From assembly GCA_036925085.1 (NCBI GenBank), contig JAUPFP010000001.1, forward strand, positions 10,481,754-10,545,753: a DNA stretch of 64,000 nucleotides, written 5' to 3'. Below, piece by piece: positions 22,561 through 34,670 of this stretch (positions are counted from its first letter, which is position 1; each line of letters opens with the position of its first letter). The position numbers and the translations under genes were made by a program. The DNA is from Brachycybe producta. Lineage: Eukaryota; Arthropoda; Diplopoda; Playtdesmida; Andrognathidae. The notes under the pieces were generated by a model. That model searched no databases and was not told where the DNA came from. It was given only the letters and a program-made list of their open reading frames with translations.

Positions 22561-25030
22561 TATGCACATCTATACATGTGTAGGCACATGTGTGTATGTA
22601 TAGGCACATCTATACATGTGTAGGCACATGTGTACATGTGTAGGCACATGTGTACATGTGTAGGCACATGTGTACATGTGTAGGCACATGTGTACATGTG
22701 TAGGCACATGTGTACATGTGTAGGCACATGTGTACATGTGTAGGCACATGTGTACATGTGTAGGCACATGTGTAGGCACATGTGTACATGTGTAGGCACA
22801 TGTGTACATGTGTAGGCACATGTGTAGGCACATGTGTACATGTGTAGGCACATGTGTACATGTGTAGGCACATGTGTACATGTGTAGGCACATGTGTACA
22901 TGTGTAGGCACATGTGTACATGTGTAGGCACATGTGTACATGTGTAGGCACATGTGTACATGTGTAGGCACATGTGTACATGTGTAGGCACATGTGTACA
23001 TGTGTAGGCACATGTGTACATGTGTAGGCACATGTGTACATGTGTAGGCACATGTGTACATGTGTAGGCACATGTGTACATGTGTAGGCACATGTGTACA
23101 TGTGTAGGCACATGTGTACATGTGTAGGCACATGTGTACATGTGTAGGCACATGTGTACATGTGTAGGCACATGTGTACATGTGTAGGCACATGTGTACA
23201 TGTGTAGGCACATGTGTACATGTGTAGGCACATGTGTACATGTGTAGGCACATGTGTACATGTGTAGGCACATGTGTACATGTGTAGGCACATGTGTACA
23301 TGTGTAGGCACATGTGTACATGTGTAGGCACATGTGTACATGTGTAGGCACATGTGTACATGTGTAGGCACATGTGTACATGTGTAGGCACATGTGTACA
23401 TGTGTAGGCACATGTGTACATGTGTAGGCACATGTGTACATGTGTAGGCACATGTGTACATGTGTAGGCACATGTGTACATGTGTAGGCACATGTGTACA
23501 TGTGTAGGCACATGTGTACATGTGTAGGCACATGTGTACATGTGTAGGCACATGTGTACATGTGTAGGCACATGTGTACATGTGTAGGCACATGTGTATG
23601 TACATGTGTAGGCACATGTGTATGTACATGTGTAGGCACATGTGTACATGTGTAGGCACATGTGTATGTACATGTGTAGGCACATGTGTATGTACATGTG
23701 TAGGCACATGTGTATGTACATGTGTAGGCACATGTGTAGGCACATGTGTAGGTACATGTGTAGGCACATGTGTATGTACATGTGTAGGCACATGTGTATG
23801 TACATGTGTAGGCACATGTGTATGTACATGTGTATGTACATGTGTAGGCACATGTGTAGGCACATGTGTAGGCACATGTGTAGGCACATGTGTAGGCACA
23901 TGGGTAGGCACATGTGTAGGCACGTGGGTAGGCACATGGGTAGGCACGTGTGTATGCACATGGGTATGCACATGGGTAGGCACATGGGTAGGCACATGGG
24001 TAGGCACGTGTGTATGCACGTGTGTATGCACATGTGTAGGCACATGTGCACAGGGGTATGCACGTGTGCACATGTGTACATGCATGTATGCACATGTGTG
24101 CATGTGTACACATGTGTATGCACGTGTGTACACATGTGTATGCACATGCATGCAAGTGTGTGCATGTGTTTGCACATGTGTGCATGTGTTTGCACATGTG
24201 TGCACGTGTTTGCACAAGTATGCACGTGTGTGCATGTGTATGCACGTGTATGCATGTGTATGCACGTGTATGCATGTGTGTGGATGTGTATGCATGTGTG
24301 TGGATGTGTATGCATGTGTGTGCATGTGTGTGCATGTGTGCATGTGTATGCATGTGTGTGCATGTGTATGCATGTGTATGCATGTGTGTACATGTGTATG
24401 CATGTGTGTGCATGTGTGTGGATGTGTATGCATGTGTGTGCATGTGTATGCATGTGTACACATGTGTATGCACGTGTGTGCACGTGTATGCACGTGTGTG
24501 CACGTGTATGCACGTGTGTGCACGTGTATGCACGTGTGTGCACGTGTGTGCACGTGTGTGCACGTGTGTGCACGTGTGTGCACGTGTGTGCACGTGTATA
24601 CACGTGTGTGCACGTGTGTGCACGTGTGTGCACGTGTATACACGTGTGTGCACGTGTGTGCACGTGTATACACGTGTGTGCACGTGTGTGCACGTGTATA
24701 CACGTGTGTGCACGTGTGTGCACGTGTGTGCACGTGTGTGCACGTGTGTGCACGTGTGTGCATGTGTGTGCATGTGCACGCACATGTGTGCAAGTGCATG
24801 CACGTGTGTGCAAGTGTGTGCACATGTATGCACCTGTATGCAAGTGTGTGCACATGTATGCATGTGTGTGCATGTGTACACATGTATGCATGTGTGTGCA
24901 TGTGTACACATGTATGCACATGTACGCATGTCTACGCACATGTGTGCATGTGTTTGAACAAGTGCACATGTGTATGCACATGTGTGCATGTGTATGCATG
25001 TGTGTACATGTGTACACATGTGTGTTGACC
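22560..25030. repeat. 2.5-kb minisatellite of alternating CA/TG-type units
   Basis: From 22597 to about 23600 a 20-bp unit (TGTGTAGGCACATGTGTACA) repeats about 50 times almost perfectly. It then grades into shorter variants and (TGTGCACG)n-like DNA to about 25030. The sequence is largely alternating purine-pyrimidine, so Z-DNA or cruciform formation is possible. Because the units lack stops, several frames on both strands stay open for 500-850 codons; these are not genes. The array belongs to a larger repeated element whose unique flank is at 25031-25638. Confidence 0.9.
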
Positions 25031-25638
25031 ACACAAGTATGTATTCACTTACATGACATACTTACATGTGACGTGCATGTGTTATTCATGTGTAATAATA
25101 TAATGAGAATACATCACATGTATTCTAATATACAAAAATAATGACATAAAATAGAAAGGAACACCCCTCCTAAATAATAGAAACAGTCCCCCTTTTGAAT
25201 GCTACAACTGGAAAGAGAAAGAATCGATTTTTTTTAAAAATTACGATTTTGAAAAATTGAAATTTTATATATCAAATTCCAGTTTCATCGTCAGAATGTG
25301 TAGATCATTTTAGGTCTGATGACATTTTATTGTATGTAGTCCCGTTTTCGAGTTGTTCGACCCACCAAAAAGTATGACCAAAAACTCAATCTTTGTTTAA
25401 AAAATTCATAAATAAATAACCCCTGGGTAACATTTTTTAATTTTTTGTCAGGAGCATCATATTGACCCACGGAATCATAAAAATACTGCATGTCTTTATC
25501 TTATTCCGTTCTTGAGTTGCTCGACCCACAAAACTAGGGGTTCCGGACATACAGACTTACAGACAAACGGACACCCTTTTTTGCCCCTTTTCTTGCATGA
25601 TCCTGTATACCTCCGTTGCTATAAAGAGCAATGGAGGT
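25031..25638 (-). repeat. Unique flank of minisatellite element, copy 1
   Basis: Read on the minus strand, it begins with a perfect 30-base hairpin (25609-25638, arms CTCC.TTGCT/AGCAATGGAG). It continues for ~450 bp of unique DNA, then joins TATTAGAATACATGTGATG and the minisatellite. Copy 2 (27540-27988 plus 28491-28600) is the same sequence in the opposite orientation, interrupted by a Helitron. Confidence 0.8.
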
Positions 25639-26130
25639 CAATAAGCTTATTTGTACCCAACAAAGAAAAAGTTTAGACTATCATGTGGAGCAGACAACTG
25701 GAACTATATTTTTGACATTTACTGCTACCCATAATCTTGCTGGCAGTTCATCCAGCTACACACTATACACTTATATTTTGATATATTGCCCCTTTTTATA
25801 CACACTTTGCTAAGATGGTCTTTTAAAATTATAATTTAATTTATTTACAGTAACATTTTTCGACATGGCCAACAAAATCAAGAAACTACATATTTACATG
25901 TAATTTACTATTTTGTTCCTTATGGTGAAAATAAATGATTCCTGGAATGTATTGTGTCTATAAATTGGGGTATGAGTGCATACAAGTTACTGTCTGACTG
26001 CAGAAGCAGTTAACCTGCAGATTTTCTAGGCAATCTGCAGATTCACTGCATATGTAGATTGACAGTAACATATATACTGTGTGTTGTGGTATGCTTAATT
26101 TGATCATCTGGACCCAGCTTTAGAAAGTTA

Positions 26131-27130
26131 AGTTCCCACAAAATAAAAGTAGAGGAAAGAGCCGCCTACACAAACCACCTACACAAATCACAAAAAGTCA
26201 TAATTACCAGTAATCTGTTATTTTCAGACAGGGCTTCAGATTCAGCTAGTGGCTCTCTTTCCTAATTATTGATATTAGAGAATATTAAAAGAGTAAGTAT
26301 ATTTTAATTATTAGCAAATATATTTGTAGTTGTGTATAGTTTTAGTTCTGTAATTAATAAATAAATGTATCTTTTCGTTATAAACAATGCAGAATGAAAT
26401 TGATTGTGTTGAGCTTTAGTACTTACATTACTAATTTAGAGTTTTTTTCTTATCTTAACTGAAAATCAAGTTCCCACAAAAATGACATAAAAGCTGCCTA
26501 TCTTTTTATACGCTAAAAGTCAAAATTATGAGTAATCTACAGTATGTTATTTTCATTCAGTAACTGGATTTAATTAGCTAGTAGCTATCTTTACTACTTA
26601 TTGGTAGAAAATATTGAAAATGTAAGTATTTTAATTATTAGCAAATATATTTGTGGTTGTGTAGGGTTACAGTTCTGTAATTAAATAATAAGTATGTTTT
26701 CATTATTTTATAGGAGCAATTTTAGCCAAATTTGTACATTATTAACTACTGTTGATTGAGCTTGTAGTTCTCACACATTCAAAGGTAAGCTTGCACAGTA
26801 TCTTGATTTTTAGTTATATTTTGATACAATTTATATTATGAAAATTTAAATTATAATAGTTATAGTTCTGTAATTAAATAAGTGTATGTTTGCATTATTT
26901 TATAGGAGCAATTTTAGCGAAATTTGTACATTATTAACTATTGTTGATTGAGCTTGTAGTTCTCACACATTCAAAGGTAAGCTTGCACAGTATCTTGATT
27001 TTTAGTTATAATATTTTGATACAATTTATATTATTAAAATTTAAATTATAATAGTTACAGTTCTGTAATTAAATAATAAGTGTATGTTTTCATTATTTTA
27101 TAGGAGAAATTTTAGCCAAATTTATACATT
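26131..27130. repeat. Nested tandem repeats upstream of the HECT gene
   Basis: A ~340-bp unit starting AAGTTCCCACAAAA occurs at 26131 and 26469. A ~175-bp sub-unit then repeats at about 26700, 26890 and 27060. Each sub-unit contains TTTTATAGGAGCAATTTTAGC, then TTGAGCTTGTAGTTCTC, then ATTCAAAGGTAAGCTTGC, that is, an apparent 3' splice site, short exon and 5' splice site. They may be multiplied non-coding first exons of the transposon gene. Confidence 0.7.
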
Positions 27131-27149
27131 ATTATTATTTATATCCCAG

Positions 27150-27456
27150 ATCTGTGTGTATGTGTGAGGGAACTAACGATGTGTCGGAATTTATATAAAT
27201 TTAAATAAATGAACTGCTTTTTTTCTCAAGGTCAACTATATGTTGAATTCTACCCATCCAAGAACCCCATGATATTAAAGTGGAGAGGGGAAACGATTGG
27301 AAAATGTAGAGGGGAGGGAGAGAGGAATGTCGAGGGGAAAGTGGGAGGGGGTGACTGAAATTATAATGAAAGGAGTAAAAAAGGAACAAACGACCCACAT
27401 GCGCACAATTGCCTGTGAATTTTGCTCCCGTCATTTATGACGGGTTACCCCACTAG
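27150..27456 (+). mobile_element. Non-autonomous Helitron, copy a
   Basis: The 3' end has the Helitron signature: an 8-bp-arm hairpin (CCCGTCAT TT ATGACGGG), about 8 bases, then CTAG (27453-27456) followed by host T. The body contains TTTATATAAATTT and a TTGAATTCTACCCATCCAAG-type segment shared with the other copies. The copy is internally short. Its 5' end is placed only approximately. Confidence 0.75.
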
Positions 27457-27539
27457 TCATTAAATATTCTTGATTGAGCTTGTAGTTCTCACACATTCAA
27501 CAAGTTCAAAGGCAAGCTTACACATTATCTTGATTTTTG

Positions 27540-28600
27540 ACCTCCATTGCTCTTTAGAGCAATGGAGGTATATAGGATCATGCAAGAAAAGGGGCAAAAA
27601 AGGATGTCTGTGTGTGTGTCCGGAACTACGATATTGTGGGTCGAACAAGTCAAGAACGGAATCATAGACATGCAGTATTTTTTATTTGATTCCGTGGGTC
27701 AATATGATGATCCTGACAAATAATTAGAAAATTCTACCAAGGGGTTACTTTTTTTATGAATTTTTTAGAAACAAATTTTGAGTTTTTGGTCTAAAATGAT
27801 GTACACATTCTGATGGTAAAACTGGAAAACAATTGAAATTTTAGAGCGATTTGATATGTAAAATTTCGATTTTTAAAAACGTAATTTTTTTAAAAAAAAT
27901 TGATGCCTTTCTAGTTGTAGCATTTGAAAGGGGGACTTTTCTGTCATTTAGGAAGTGTTCCTTTCTATGTTCTGTTATTATTTTTGTACTAGTGGGGTAA
28001 CTGGTCATAAATGATGGCCGTAATATTCACCGGCAATTATGACCAGCATTAGAATTTCTTTTCCTCCACCCTTTTATGACGTCAGACCAAGTAACAAACC
28101 AATGAGAAATTGATGACGTTCATAAAAGGGCTGAGCAAAAGAAATTCTAATGCTGGGCACAATTGCCTGTGATAAACAGTAGTTTAATTTTGCTATTTCG
28201 CTAATTTTGCTAATTTTATATTTGAAAGAAAAAATGAGTTTTTCATTTTTTCTGGTGTGCGCATGTGCGTGGTTTTTTTATTCCTTTCATTTCAATTTCA
28301 GTCACCCCTCTCACTTTTTCCTCCTCCACGTTTCTCTCTCTCCCCTTCTACACTTTCCAACCTTTTACCCTCTCCAATTTAATATCATGGGGTTCATTTA
28401 TTCATTTAAATTTATATAATTTCTGATGTGCTTCAAGGTTTTTGCTTTTGTTTGTACAGCGTTAATCACACACACACACACACACACACATATTAGAATA
28501 CATGTGATGCATTTTCATTTTAAACCATATTATTACAAATGAGTGACGCATGCACATCACATGTAACTATGTCATGTACGTGAGTACACACGTGTGTTCA
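27540..28600 (+). repeat. Unique flank of minisatellite element, copy 2 (split by Helitron)
   Basis: 27540-27988 corresponds to the reverse complement of about 25640-25135, starting with the same hairpin. It resumes at 28491 with TATTAGAATACATGTGATG and leads into the 30-bp minisatellite at 28.6 kb. The 502-bp gap is Helitron copy b. Confidence 0.8.
27989..28490 (-). mobile_element. Non-autonomous Helitron, copy b, with paralogous empty site
   Basis: Bounded on the plus strand by A (27988) and T (28491). The uninterrupted homologue at 25.13-25.15 kb shows the joined host sequence, so both ends are exact. In Helitron orientation it starts in a (TG)n tract (28471-28490) and ends CTAG. A hairpin just inside the 3' end is partly decayed here. 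The internal inverted repeat TAGAATTTCTTTT/AAAAGAAATTCTA forms a second large hairpin. Confidence 0.88.
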
Positions 28601-29490
28601 TCTATATACACATGCACACACATGTGTACATGTGCATACACATGCGCACAAGTGTGTACATGTGCATACACATGCGCACAAGTGTGTACATGTGCATACA
28701 CATGCGCACAAGTGCGTACATGTGCATACACATGCACACAAGTGCGTACATGTGCATACACATGCACACAAGTGCGTACATGTGCATACACATGTGCACA
28801 AGTGCGTACATGTGCGTACACATGCACACAAGTGCGTACATGTGTATACACATGCGCACAAGTGCATACATGTGCGTAGACATGCACACAAGTGCGTACA
28901 TGTGCATAGACATGTGCACAAGTGCATACATGTGTGCACACATGCGTACACTTGCACACAAGTGCGTACATGCGCACAAGTGCATACATGTGTATACATG
29001 TGCACAACTGCATACATATGTGTATACATGTGCACAACTGCATACATGTGTGTATACATGTGCATAACTGCGTACATTTGTGTACACATGCGAACACGTG
29101 TGTACATGTGCGTACACATGCATGCACGTGCGTAAACATGCGTACACATGTGCAAACATGCGCACAAGTGCATACATTTGTGTACACATGTGCACAACTG
29201 CATACATGTGCGTACACATGCTCACAAGTGCATACATGTGCATATACATGTGCACAAGTGCATACATGTGTGCACAAGTGTGTACATGTGTGTATACATG
29301 TGCGCTCAAGTGCATACATGTGTGTATACATGTGTGCACAAGTGCGTACATGTGTGTATACATGTGTGCACAAGTGCATACATTTGTGTACACATGCCCA
29401 CAAGTGCATACACATGCTCACAAGTGCATACACATGTGCACAAGTGCATACATGTGTGTACACATGTGAACACGTTCATACATATGTGTA
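28590..29490. repeat. 30-bp minisatellite of alternating purine-pyrimidine DNA
   Basis: Units of 30 bp (TGTGTACATGTGCATACACA core plus TGCGCACAAG) repeat about 30 times with drift. Long open frames in five frames are artefacts of repeat composition. The unique flank at 28491-28590 matches that of the 22.5-25 kb array. Confidence 0.9.
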
Positions 29491-29499
29491 CACAAATGA

Positions 29500-30000
29500 A
29501 CAGTTTCTCAAGGTCAAAAATACATTGCACTCTCCCCATCCAAGAACCCCATGATATTAAATTGGAGAGGGCAAAAGGTTGGAAAGAGTAGGGGAGAAAT
29601 GTGGAGGGGAAAAAAGGGGAAGGGGAAACTGAAATTGAAATGAAAGGAGTAAAAAAAGAACAAACGACGTGCATGTGCACACCAGTGAAAATAAAAAGCT
29701 CATTTTTTCTTTCAAATATAAAAAAGGGGACGGGATAATAGTAGCAAAATTAAACTAGAATTTATCACAGGCAATTGTGTCCAGCATTAGATTTTCTTTT
29801 GCTCTGCCCTTTTATGAACATAATCAATTTCTAATTGATTTGTTACTTAGTCTGATGTCACATGCTCTTCCCTTTTCAGTTTTTAATTGCTTTGTTACTT
29901 AGTCTGATGTCATAAAAGGGCGGAGGAAAAGAAATTCTAATACTGGGCACAATTGTCTGTGAATTTGGCTTCTGTCATTTATGATGGGTCACCCCACTGG
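29500..30000 (+). mobile_element. Non-autonomous Helitron, copy c
   Basis: The same family as copies a and b, with the 3' end on the right: hairpin remnant TGTCATTTATGATGGG, then CTGG (29997-30000) followed by T. It abuts the minisatellite on its 5' side. With copy b it forms an inverted pair around the array. Confidence 0.75.
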
Positions 30001-30441
30001 TTTATTAATAAATGCCACTAGTTTCATATTGACAAAAAATAAAATTTGACACTAAACAATTTGAAAATATTTTTCAAAATTATTTAAAAATGACAACAGT
30101 TGAGAATGCTGGGGCTGTTAGCGTTCAAATATTTGTTGAGCTGAAAATAATCTGCAAAAGATCTCTAAGAATATACTCAATTTATTGCAGATTTTTACCA
30201 ATTTACTACATTAATTATAATCATATTTACTGGTTATTCAGTCACCTCCTATTTCAAGGCTCATAAGATTAATTAACACCACTTCAAACCTACACTAGTT
30301 AATGTAGATTTTGAGTACACAACTTTTTTTATTTTAAGGAGAAATAAAGTATAACAAATTGATTGTAGAAAACCATAAAAAGTGACTGACCAAGACAACT
30401 AAGTTTGATTTTTTTTAAAACTAGAATAAAAAGGCATTTCA

Positions 30442-32770
30442 ATGATGTCATCTAGGAGGGTTGCAGCCATAAATGCAAAAAATGGATGCCGAAAGGTAAT
30501 ATTAAAAAACTTTACACCTGCATACACACATTTATAGATGCTCATCACTTTACAATTTAAAATTTTTCAACTTTAGCGTGGTGCAATAACAATGTACATT
30601 CAGTAATCAAACTGATATTTCCAACTTGCAGTGGATTCATCAGAATGTAACCCCATAGTAAAATGATGATATATAAATATGTGTATCCATATGCATATTG
30701 TGTATATTACAGTTATGTGACATACTTTTTTTATAGATGCTGGTACTGCCATCAACCATGGGAGAATTGCTTGCTTCAGCATCCACATCTTTAGAAATGA
30801 ATGCATCTTATGTTGAGCTTGAAAATGGCCATGAAATTGATAGCATTGGAGTGATTAGAGATGGTGATGTACTTCGTTTTTATGATAGCAAGCCCAATAT
30901 AAATATGTATCCAACTAGTTCAGAAGAACATTCTATTGGCAATGTATTGAACCATTCTCGCATTCATCAAGCAAGCAATGAGCTCAGTCAGTTGTTTTCA
31001 CCATATAGAGTATCAGCTAGTTCAAACTCCTCAAGGAGAAAGTTTGGTCACAGTAATAAATCCTTAACATCTATGCACTCCATAAAAAATACTTCTAAAG
31101 TTTACACAAAACGATTAGTATGTGTGCACCCATTTGCAGAAAATGAAAAGGAACTGCACTTGAGTTCTGAAAACATAATTCTAGATGGTCAAATTTCTTT
31201 TTCATTAGACTACTCTGTAGATCAAATTAATGACTTAATAGTTAAATTAATACAACAAGTAGATAAAACTTTTTGTATTGGTGACTTCAGGTATGTGCGA
31301 TGTGACCGCAAAAAAATAACATTAGTTCATGTTACTGATGGTTATACATGGGATGCAGAAAAAGTGGTTGCCCTTGCAGGAAGAGGTGCTATATACATAC
31401 AAGCAACAAAAAAAATGAAAACTGTTGAAACAAGTCTTCCACAAGTTGAAAATGAAGGGGTGCAAGACAACTGTGTCATAGCTTTAAGCACTTCAGATGA
31501 TGAAAATGACTTTGATCTTAATATTGCCTTGCAAGAGAGTTTTAATATGCAACCAGATAACTGTAATGAACATGAAGAAAATGTCATTACACAAGAAAAT
31601 TTTGAAGAACCAGAGTATGTAGATCAGTTGCATGAAAACACTGACAATATAATTGAATGTTCAGGTATGTGTGATATGAGAGATATTCTAAAGTCACATT
31701 TATCAAAGATAAAAAAAATTAGTCATGTAGGAAGGTTGATTATTCGAAGAAAATTTGCTTTCAGTGATGCATGTGATTTATATCTAGATGATTCTCATCT
31801 TGCAACAAGTGAAATTAAAGTAACATTTTGTGGTGAGGAAGCTGTCGATGCAGGAGGCCCACGGCGCGAGTTTTTCACTATTATATTGCAAGAAATACAA
31901 AATTCACTTTTTTATGGGGATCTGGGAAAAAAAGTTCCTATACACAGCATATCACATCTTGCTGCAAGGCATTTTTTTGTTGCTGGTATTTTAATCGCAC
32001 AAAGCCTTTTATTGGATCAAATTTGGTTGTCATTCTTTTCACCAGTAATCTTAGATTATGCAGTTTCAGGGATCAATGACTTAAGTATATCACCAGACAA
32101 TATTCCTGATGATAATATTCGAAACATGGTTCAAGAACTTGAGGCATGTAATACAGATGATCAGTTGCAATCTGTTGCATTCAAATTGATTGATGAAATC
32201 TGTGCATGTGGATTCACAAAACCTTTAAACCAGTTGAAAATGACAGATAAAAGTGATTTAATTAACAGTTTAGGCTTGCAAAATTGTATAATTAACTGCA
32301 AAGCAGAAATTGATCAGTTGTTAGATGGAATGAGGGTTCTTGGCTTTTGTGACCTTTTAAAGACACATTGCTGTCTTGCAAACTTTTTTAAAAAAAGTGA
32401 TAATCCACTTAATCCAGATATTTTATTTCAATTATTTTCACCCACATGGTCTGAGGAAGGCAGTAACCAAAGAGAAATGGAAGAGCAAGCCTTGACATTT
32501 TTTTATCGATTTATTTGTAAGTGTTACCAAGGAGATGTCCACAATTTACAAATAGGTGATATTCTGCAATTTGTAACGGGATCAAAAATAATTCCAATTG
32601 GTGGATTTACATCAAATTTATTTATAAACTTTGACGTTAACCTAGAACTACCTGTTGCCTCAACATGTGCATTAACACTAACAATGCCTGTTAAGCATGC
32701 TTCTTTTGAAAAGTTCAAAGAAAGGATGGAACTGTCATTTGCTGGGCATGGTGGCTTTGGCACAATTTAG
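30442..32770 (+). CDS. KHA/ubiquitin-like plus HECT-type E3 ligase (two exons, 695 aa)
   Basis: Exon 1 (30442-30495, 18 codons from ATG) ends AAAG|GTAATA. Exon 2 begins at 30737 after TTTTTTTATAG and keeps the frame. The exon 1 plus early exon 2 region (residues ~1-75) reads like a KCTD9-type KHA beta-grasp domain (NGCRK...LPSTMGELLASAS...EIDSIGVIRDGDVL). The middle is acidic and unassigned. The C-terminal ~320 residues are HECT-like: EAVDAGGPRREFF at the N-lobe, ILQFVTGSKIIP, then the catalytic-cysteine motif LPVASTC (Cys 34 residues before the end) and a GFG C-terminus. It should form a thioester with ubiquitin. G2E3-like HECT proteins are similar. Repeats before and after the gene match those around the transposase gene at 19.6 kb, so it is probably transposon-borne. 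The ORF is intact. Confidence 0.82.
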
Positions 32771-32839
32771 ATTAAAACTCTTATTGTAAATGTATTTGAA
32801 ATTTACAAGGCACTGCAAATTGCTGTCATGTATTGTAGC

Positions 32840-33500
32840 AACTACATATTTAACATTCATTTGATTTTCTTGTTTTCATGTTTGATTTTGTTATACTGCT
32901 GTCACATTAATGATTACTGAATACCCATTTCATGTAAATTTCATTAGGATGTTTTTCTGTTTGAGTTGGTAATTCTCTAAAAACAATCTAGACTGTTATC
33001 ACTCTTATTAATTAATAAATGCCACTTTTATTGGTGATTTTATTTGAAATAGTTATTCACAGAAGAAAATGTGGATTACTGTCACATTTAGTAATTACTG
33101 AATGTTCTTTTTCATGATAATTGTGTTTGAATGTTTTTGTTTGAATATGTGATACACTTAAAAACAATGTAGACTGCTCTCACATTTAAGAACTACTGAA
33201 TGTTATTCTATTAACTTTGTTTTTTTGTTTGAATTAGTAATTCACTGACAAAGTATATTGCAGTAATTTTGTGAATGACATGTTAATTTTGTTTAGTTAT
33301 TTCATGTTTATATTGGTAATCAGCTGAAAGACTAGATTGCTTTGACATTTAGCAACTATAATATTAATTGGTTAATTTTTTCCATGTTTTAATTGGTAAT
33401 TCACTAAATAATAATGTACACTTTTGACATGTTTAGCCAGTGTTCAATGCATTACATTGATTTGTAAATGTTTCCTTTTCTAAATGTTTCTTACATGCTT
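32840..33500 (+). repeat. ~90-bp repeat array downstream of the HECT gene
   Basis: About six diverged units (near 32880, 32960, 33140, 33228, 33307 and 33390) of the same family as 21111-21480. They show TTTGAATTRGTAATTCACT, GTAGACTGCTCTCACATTTA and ACTACTGAATGTTAT blocks and a closing TTCTAAATGTTTCT. Confidence 0.75.
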
Positions 33501-34240
33501 ATTGTAATCAATCTACTTTATAACTATGTCAAATGCATCCAAAGTGTTACATAAAGTTGCAATTTTATTGCTGTAAGTTACATTTGTTTTTAATGTTTGT
33601 TCACTTCATGGTTTGGATTTTTTCTTCTCAAATAAAACATTAATTTGCACAAAATGACTTATATAAAATGTGAAAATCATTTTAATTGTTAAATGTAGTA
33701 CAGCCTCACTTTCAGTTCCTGTCTAATACTGTGTACACACATTTGTTAAATGAATTCAAATTAAATGTGTAGGTGAATTATACAGAATCCAGTTAAGGAC
33801 ATGAACCAAATAAAAATTAACTTTATTATTATTTTAAAATGAAATACTAAAATAGTTTATATATTATATTTAAGTATTAACTCAATATTTTCAGATTATT
33901 AACTGAATAAATTGAATTCAACATATTGTTTGTTTGCCCTTCACAGGGCTCTGTAGAACACTATTATTTAAATGCATTTAAATTATCAGATGTGTACTAG
34001 GTATTAGTAAGTAGCTGATACTGTAGCTATTTTCATAGGAGAAATAGCTGAACTTGTCATTACTTTTCTAAAGCAATAAAAGTTGCAATTTCTTTCCAAA
34101 ATGCATTATGTAGTTTAATTTACAAAACAAGAGAATCAAAGAACCCTATGAACCTCCATTGCTTTTAGTCTAAGAGCCAGCAACATGCCAATTTAACCTA
34201 AAATATATAGAAGGGTGGAATACATAAAAATTTAGAGTGG
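33500..34240. other. AT-rich intergenic stretch
   Basis: No gene seen. An AACCTCCATTGCTTTTAG segment near 34149 resembles the arm of the minisatellite-element hairpin. Confidence 0.45.
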
Positions 34241-34314
34241 GGTCACTAAGAACAGCTGGTCTGGCAGCCATGGCATCATTTCACATTGTTGTTGTGTACT
34301 CACATGAACAACAT

Positions 34315-34670
34315 CAAACATACATATGCCCATATGTATACACATACACACATGCATATACACATGTACACATGTGCACAGTGCACACATGCATATGCAC
34401 ATGTACACATGTGCACACATGTGTATGCACTAGTACATATGCATGCACATTTACACAGCACATATCAACATACACATGTGCACATTTATATTCATATGCA
34501 CACATGCACACATGTAAATGCATATGCACACATACACACACATTTACATGCATATACACATGTGTACACATATACAGACACATATGCAAGTGGATGCACA
34601 TTAATCAGGTGTGCACTTATTTGCATGCAGATAAACACATGTGTGCATGTACCCATTATGACATGAGATA
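34315..34670. repeat. Short alternating CA/TG array
   Basis: An imperfect CACATGTACACATGCATATG-like array of about 350 bp, similar in composition to the two larger minisatellites. The adjoining CCTCCATTGCT segment suggests a third, degenerate copy of the same element. Confidence 0.7.

Noticed and set aside
22597..23600. Regular 20-bp repeats that might suggest a CRISPR array
   Set aside because: Units are head to tail with no unique spacers, and the genome is eukaryotic.
22470..25141. Very long open frames (up to ~850 codons) on both strands
   Set aside because: They consist only of Cys/His/Thr/Met/Val codons forced by the tandem repeat and are open in several frames on both strands at once.
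25609..25638. Hairpin of the minisatellite element as a Helitron 3' end
   Set aside because: The hairpin is not followed by CTRR at the expected distance in either copy.
28550..29591. Open frames of 120-300 codons in the 30-bp repeat
   Set aside because: Same cause: repeat composition without stops, no real protein pattern.
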